DNA from: Paenibacillus pabuli NBRC 13638
GTDB taxonomy: Bacteria > Bacillota > Bacilli > Paenibacillales > Paenibacillaceae
Assembly (NCBI RefSeq): GCF_001514495.1
Contig: NZ_BCNM01000011.1
Coordinates: 62,001-126,000, forward strand
Direction: 5' to 3'
Length of the DNA: 64,000 bases
A model generated the notes under the pieces. The model was given only the letters and a program-made list of their open reading frames with translations, searched no databases and was not told where the DNA came from. Numbering within the stretch: position 1 is the first letter of the stretch; the number at the start of each line of letters is the position of its first letter. Shown piece by piece: positions 60,173 to 64,000 of this stretch. The translations under genes and the position numbers were made by a program.

Positions 60173-61177
60173 TTAAAAAATACCCATGCTCAAATACCGT
60201 TCCCCGGTATCCGGCGCAATGCAGAGCACCCGGTGCCCCGGCCCCAGTTCCTTCGCGATGCGAAGGGCGGCCCACACCGAAGCCCCAGAGGAAGGGCCAA
60301 GCAGCAGCCCTTCCCGGGCAGCAAGCTGCCGCATCGTATCCAGTGCGTCCTCATCGGACACCTGGATGATGGCATCCCATACGTCGGTATTCAGGATGTC
60401 CGGAATGAACCCCGGACTTGTACCGACGAGCTTGTGCGGTCCAGGCTCGCCGCCGGACAGCACCGGAGAACCTTTTGGCTCCACCGCATAGATGCGAATA
60501 TCGGGTAACTGCTTGCGCAATTCTTCCCCGGTTCCGGTAATGGTTCCGCCCGTTCCCGCAGTCGCAATGAAGGCGTCCAGCTTGCCTTCCATCTGCTGCA
60601 TAATTTCGGGAGCCGTTGTGATCCGGTGAATATCGGGGTTCGCCGGATTCTCGAATTGCTGCGGAATGAAGCTGCCGGGAATGTCGGCCTGAAGCTCTTT
60701 CGCTTTGCGAATCGCACCTGGCATCCGCTCCGCAGCAGGGGTGAGCACCACATCTGCGCCGTAGGCTTTCAGAATGTTGATGCGCTCCTTGGACATATTG
60801 TCCGGCATGATCAGAATGGCTTTATATCCTTTGGCGGCGGCATTCATCGCAAGACCAATCCCGGTATTGCCGCTCGTTGGTTCGATAATGGTAGCACCAG
60901 GGAGCAAGTGTCCCGCAAGTTCAGCCTGAACGATCAGGTTGTACGCTGCGCGGTCCTTGACGCTGCCGCTTGGATTGAAGTACTCCAGCTTGACGTATAC
61001 ATCAGCGGAGTCGCTGCCTGTGAGTCGGTTCAGTCGGACGGCGGGGGTCTGGCCGATCAGTTCGGTGACATCTGCGGCAACGAGTGGATGGCGGGGTGTA
61101 TCATTTGGTGAATGCGAATTTGAAATTGAATTTACATGTGAATTTTTACTTGAACTTGAATTTGAATTCAGCTCCAT
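60173..61177 (-). CDS. cysK: Cysteine synthase (O-acetylserine sulfhydrylase)
   Basis: 334 residues from ATG 61177, behind CAAGGAG. The N-terminus has an unusual Ser/Asn-rich tail of about 30 residues (ELNSNSSSSKNSHVNSISNS). The fold-type-II PLP motifs are LEYFNPSGSVKDRAAYN with the Schiff-base Lys, the substrate loop EPTSGNTGIGLAM, the PLP phosphate loop TAGTGGTITGTG, and LLLGPSSGASVWAA. It makes cysteine from O-acetylserine and sulfide. The Ser/Asn tail is absent in most CysK and may be low-complexity drift. No T-box or CymR site was found. Confidence 0.92.
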   Translation of the reverse strand: MELNSNSSSSKNSHVNSISNSHSPNDTPRHPLVAADVTELIGQTPAVRLNRLTGSDSADVYVKLEYFNPSGSVKDRAAYNLIVQAELAGHLLPGATIIEPTSGNTGIGLAMNAAAKGYKAILIMPDNMSKERINILKAYGADVVLTPAAERMPGAIRKAKELQADIPGSFIPQQFENPANPDIHRITTAPEIMQQMEGKLDAFIATAGTGGTITGTGEELRKQLPDIRIYAVEPKGSPVLSGGEPGPHKLVGTSPGFIPDILNTDVWDAIIQVSDEDALDTMRQLAAREGLLLGPSSGASVWAALRIAKELGPGHRVLCIAPDTGERYLSMGIF

Positions 61178-61579
61178 GATGTACAACTCCTTGATTGATA
61201 AGACATGGAGAGCGGTCCGTTTAAACTCAGGTCCTGCTGAACAAGTCTGTCCGCCGTTAACAGGGGAAGGCTTGTTTTGCTAGCAGGAATGAATTTTAGT
61301 TCATATCGGTTGAAATGGTTGGACATCTCTATTCCATCTTAATGAACACAGTCTCCCCGGGTCAACTTGTTTCATTTAAGGCGAAGGGTGTCGATTCAGC
61401 CGGTGAAGCGAGGTCAGAGGAGTCAAGATCGTAAGGGGAGCGGAAATCTGAATTGGAGTGAGCCTACTTATAGTCTCCCTACTTTGGAAGCAGGGAGACG
61501 GGCAGCAGAATATTTGGAAGTAGGGAGGCAGATTATAATCAGCTCAATCAGGTCTGGAACCAATATGGTCAGGGTTGCA
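61178..61579. other. 402-bp divergent/leader region
   Basis: Between cysK and the gene at 61580, both on the minus strand. A GGAAGNAGGGAG element is repeated at about 61489 and 61517. No gene or known RNA is recognised. A plus-strand frame through 61367-61960 is a shadow of the minus gene. Confidence 0.35.
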
Positions 61580-61963
61580 TCATGTCTGCGTCAGGTCCAT
61601 ATCCAGATGCCGACTAAGTTCTTTTTTGACTTCATTCCGCGCAAACGTCCACAGCATATAGAATCGCTGCACATATCCTCTGCACAAATACTGCGTTTCA
61701 ATTCCATCAACTTGTCGTTTCTCCTCCAGAACTTTGACACCACGGGTTCTCATCTGTTTGCGAAGCGTCAGCATTTCCTTGAGTACATTATTTTGAATGC
61801 GTGTCAGGGACAGGATGTAGACTTCCGGCATTTTGAGCTGCAGCGTATCCAACGTGCGAATATCCCGTTCAAGCACATCCAGCAGGAGGGTGCGCACCAC
61901 CATGCTTTTGATCAAACGATGGTCTTCATCCGCAGGGGATGGGGCGGAAGGGGAGGATGACAT
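61580..61963 (-). CDS. Conserved-looking hypothetical protein
   Basis: 127 residues behind AAGGAAGTG. A flexible Ser/Pro N-terminus (MSSSPSAPSPADEDHR) is followed by an all-alpha domain (IKSMVVRTLLLDVLERDIRT, IQNNVLKEMLTLRKQMRTRG, YVQRFYMLWTFARNEVKKEL). The last part is basic and helical. I do not know a family. A cytosolic structural or nucleic-acid-binding role is possible. It is monocistronic. Confidence 0.65.
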   Translation of the reverse strand: MSSSPSAPSPADEDHRLIKSMVVRTLLLDVLERDIRTLDTLQLKMPEVYILSLTRIQNNVLKEMLTLRKQMRTRGVKVLEEKRQVDGIETQYLCRGYVQRFYMLWTFARNEVKKELSRHLDMDLTQT

Positions 61964-62340
61964 ACTTTCACTTCCTTAACCTTGAATTCAGACATGTTCT
62001 TGTTTACAGAACGTATGTTCTTATATTATAATCAATATATGCAATGATGATACACAATACAACCGAGAATTATTGGAAGTACCCCATAACCCTTGTATGC
62101 CGAGGTTGAAGGGGATGAAATAGGGACAAGTCTTCTCCAAAATAAGGTATAATTTTTGGGTTTTGCAGGAAACCTAAGGGCATAAAGAAACGACCTCATG
62201 GGATGCAAGCTATTACGGAAGTAGTTATGGGAATGAATCGGAAGAAATGTATCACATCAGAAATTACAAAAAAATGAATGAGAAAAGCTTATCGTAGCTC
62301 TATGGCCGGGAAGAACAGCTCCTTTTGTAAAAGAGCCACA
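61964..62340. other. 377-bp gap
   Basis: It precedes the gene at 61580 on the minus strand. AT-rich, with a GTATAATTTT promoter-like element at about 62145 on the plus strand, but no plus-strand gene follows. I see nothing else. Confidence 0.35.
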
Positions 62341-62370
62341 AAAAAGCCCCTGCCTTGGGCGGCGGGGCCA
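62341..62370 (-). terminator. Terminator of the TIR-like operon
   Basis: On the minus strand GCCCCGCC and GGCAGGGGC form a stem followed by six T. It is 49 bp after the last stop of the operon. Confidence 0.88.
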
Positions 62371-62418
62371 GATCATCTGCCGAACCAGACGGCAGAGTTG
62401 TATATGAGCATAAAGCGG

Positions 62419-62652
62419 TTAAGCCAGATACTGAGGCTTCTCGTATAGAGCCTCTTTTTCCAGAATCACTTTGTAAGGTTTTTCCTTTCCCTTCAGCGAA
62501 GGGCCAATCGTTGTCAGCGGTACGGCCGGTTTGTGGAAACGATCTTCTTCCTTGGGTTCCGGAACCGGTCGTGATGATTCGGGCGCAGAACTGAGGCGTA
62601 CCTTTTTCTCGCTGCCCCAGCGCTTGCTTATTTTTTTCGTTTCCGGTTTCAT
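62419..62652 (-). CDS. Small basic protein cotranslated with the TIR-like protein
   Basis: 77 residues behind GGAGGCGA. Its ATG overlaps the TIR-like stop (ATGA). It is Lys/Glu/Pro-rich and probably disordered (KPETKKISKRWGSEKKVRLS, SSRPVPEPKEEDRFHKP), with a more regular end (YKVILEKEALYEKPQYL). No family is recognised. Tight coupling suggests a partner or inhibitor of the TIR-like protein. Confidence 0.65.
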   Translation of the reverse strand: MKPETKKISKRWGSEKKVRLSSAPESSRPVPEPKEEDRFHKPAVPLTTIGPSLKGKEKPYKVILEKEALYEKPQYLA

Positions 62653-63686
62653 TCCGGTTCGCCTCCTAACAAATCGTTGATGGCGTTGAACAGATGACGG
62701 TTCTCCAAATCCATCTGCTGAAATATCGCCTCATCCGCTTCAATATGTCCAATAATGTGGACTGTAATGACATACCTCTTGGCTACAGGATAGCATAGCA
62801 GATACTCTTTCTCAAGGTAGTCGTCGTAGAGATTGATCTTGATTTTGTTCTCCCGATAAGAATCAATAACCAGAATTCGCTTCGGATCATCAGGCTGTTT
62901 GTCGTCGTTGGCGGACAAGTTATATTTTCTTCCCGGTTCCCCCACATTACCACATAATTGTTCAATATGACCACTGTCATCTGTCCGGTATATGGCAGTC
63001 CCGCGCACGGCAAATGGGGGGTGAGAGACAAAGGCAGTACGAAGTGCATCGCTCATTCGTTCGAGCATCTTGGCATCTGCTTTGCGGGTGCGCAGCAATT
63101 CCCTAAAGAACCGCAGCAACTTGAGCAGTTGCAGCCGCGCTTCTCCTTCAGTCCGTTTATGCGACTCAAGAATTTTTTCCACTTCAGGATCGCTCCAGCG
63201 TCCCTGTTCTTCAATGCTGTCTGCGATTTTGGAACAAGCCACCGAAACGGCTGGCGCCCATTTCCCGTCTGAACGAATTTCATAAACGAGTGGATTTAAG
63301 CCCAGCAGGTCAGTAGGCATGCGTAAACCTTCGATCTTGGAAGCGTCTTTGATGTCCGTAATATCCTCAGGAAGAATGAAAAAAATACGCTTTCGTCCCA
63401 AGCGACCCATAAACAAACCCATTTCCAGCATTGTATTATCGCGGACAGAGGCATAGTACTTCCCGCGAATTTTGGATATATCATCCGGATGGAAAATAAA
63501 AATGGCAAAGTCAGTCGTACGTACTTCTGCTTCCAGATCATCCATGGTATAACTGCTTGGATTAAACACTCCGGAGTACCAAGGGGTAACTTCGGCCGAG
63601 AAACGCAAGTTTTCGTGTACTGCGGCTGCAATCGGCTTCGCTTCCAGCGAGCAGCCAATAAAGACTCTTGGCTTTAACGTTTTCAT
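62649..63686 (-). CDS. TIR-like predicted nucleotide-binding protein with C-terminal GAF-like domain
   Basis: 345 residues from ATG 63686, behind GAGGCGG. Residues 5-145 are the TIR-like domain of PF10137 (COG4271): RVFIGCSLEAKPIAAAVHEN, VTPWYSGVF, TDFAIFIFHPDD, RDNTMLEMGLFMGRLGRKR and GLRMPTDLLGLNP. A helical linker (about 165-210) leads to a GAF-like beta/alpha region (210-340: FAVRGTAIYRTDD, KINLYDDYLEKEYLLCYPVA). TIR domains of this group act in NAD-consuming immunity in other contexts. The candidate catalytic Glu is in MLEMGLFMGRL. The GAF-like part may sense a signal. It has an extended -10 promoter. Confidence 0.8.
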   Translation of the reverse strand: MKTLKPRVFIGCSLEAKPIAAAVHENLRFSAEVTPWYSGVFNPSSYTMDDLEAEVRTTDFAIFIFHPDDISKIRGKYYASVRDNTMLEMGLFMGRLGRKRIFFILPEDITDIKDASKIEGLRMPTDLLGLNPLVYEIRSDGKWAPAVSVACSKIADSIEEQGRWSDPEVEKILESHKRTEGEARLQLLKLLRFFRELLRTRKADAKMLERMSDALRTAFVSHPPFAVRGTAIYRTDDSGHIEQLCGNVGEPGRKYNLSANDDKQPDDPKRILVIDSYRENKIKINLYDDYLEKEYLLCYPVAKRYVITVHIIGHIEADEAIFQQMDLENRHLFNAINDLLGGEPE

Positions 63687-63724
63687 CAATCCGCCTCGCT
63701 TAAACGGTAGTGGGAATCAATTGT

Positions 63725-63736
63725 TATATTATACCA
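63725..63736 (-). promoter_or_regulatory. Extended -10 promoter of the TIR-like operon
   Basis: On the minus strand TGGTATAAT is a perfect extended -10 with TATAAT at 63733-63728, about 40 bp before the start codon. The -35 is not clear (AGACTT). Confidence 0.55.
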
Positions 63737-63750
63737 TAAACAGCAGAGTA

Positions 63751-63972
63751 AGTCTGGAAACGTTTAGATGGACCAAGATTAAGCCGATTACGTTTGCTAT
63801 AGTGTATGTGCAAGAGGGAGATGATTCCTTTAAAATCCGCGCAAAAATAAAAAATGGACCCAAATTGTCACAGTTGGGTGACTGGACAGTTATATTTGGA
63901 AGCTTCAGTCATAGAATGAAGGAGCAGGTAGCACCATTCGTTAGAGAAGCTTGTCCTGGTGTGGCTGTTTGA
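63751..63972 (+). other. Possible partial gene at the right end
   Basis: A frame to 63972 reads KPITFAIVYVQEGDDSFKIR, AKIKNGPKLSQLGDWTVIFG and ends FVREACPGVAV. It looks protein-like but lacks a credible start and ribosome site. It could be a fragment or an unusual start gene. It is not recognised. Confidence 0.35.
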
Positions 63973-64000
63973 CGGCTCAAGCAGGCCAGAGTGTGCTTTT

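Noticed and set aside
61367..61960. 197-codon plus-strand frame
   Set aside because: Antisense to the hypothetical gene at 61580, which has a proper ribosome site.
1..64000. tRNA, rRNA and CRISPR arrays
   Set aside because: No cloverleaf with TTCGA-type loop, no rRNA-like segment and no regularly spaced direct repeats were seen.

Overview
The window is a chromosomal stretch of a spore-forming Firmicute, most probably Paenibacillus. The evidence is strong AGGAGG-type ribosome binding sites, frequent TTG and GTG starts, sporulation genes (spoVIF and a SleB-type cortex hydrolase), the fakA/DegV pair followed by recG, a YolD-plus-Y-family-polymerase SOS operon, a family-9 pectate lyase with a cre box, and sugar ABC importers without their own ATPase. 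No rRNA, tRNA or CRISPR array was seen.

Layout. 0-5 kb: 3' end of fakA, a DegV lipid-binding protein, recG and spoVIF. 5.1-11.3 kb: a decayed small membrane gene, a LytS-type kinase and LytTR regulator beside an OFA-family MFS transporter whose upstream region carries a spaced direct repeat, a GNAT acetyltransferase and glutaminase. 11.7-13.3 kb: SOS Y-family polymerase and YolD protein under a LexA-like box. 14.1-22.5 kb: an exopolysaccharide cluster (membrane-anchored glycosidase, HEAT protein, processive GT2, degenerate GGDEF/receiver protein, nucleotide-sugar dehydrogenase, TIM-barrel-like protein). 22.6-29.7 kb: AraC regulator, SsuD-like flavin monooxygenase, sugar ABC importer and an MFS transporter. 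30-32.6 kb: SleB-like hydrolase, DUF2935 protein and a histidine-rich YmaF protein.

33-56 kb is an AT-richer accessory zone. It starts with a SecA2 / ABC exporter / (degenerate ABC ATPase)-LytTR cluster. It continues with many small unrelated cassettes: DUF3139, YaaA, DUF4279, HEAT protein, SPFH protein, a frameshifted polymorphic-toxin tip with a possible immunity gene, DUF3221 lipoprotein, pentapeptide-repeat protein, and a secreted protein with a two-TM partner. Among these lie relics of IS1182 and IS200 elements and of a prophage (terminase, ArpU, ParB-like, portal, XRE). Several genes are broken at A-runs. 56-64 kb returns to well-kept genes: pectate lyase, DinG-like helicase, cysteine synthase, and a two-gene operon encoding a TIR-like/GAF-like protein and a small basic partner.

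The main novelty candidates are: (i) a four-copy family of intergenic palindromes of about 130-230 nt, each able to fold into one long hairpin; (ii) the TIR-like/GAF-like two-gene operon at the right end; (iii) the LytST-OFA transporter module that resembles the YpdAB/YhjX pyruvate system of enterobacteria; (iv) an SsuD-like enzyme with an altered active-site motif beside a sugar importer; (v) a receiver domain with Glu in place of the phospho-Asp in a polysaccharide operon; and (vi) the toxin/immunity graveyard with repeated partial copies of the same gene.
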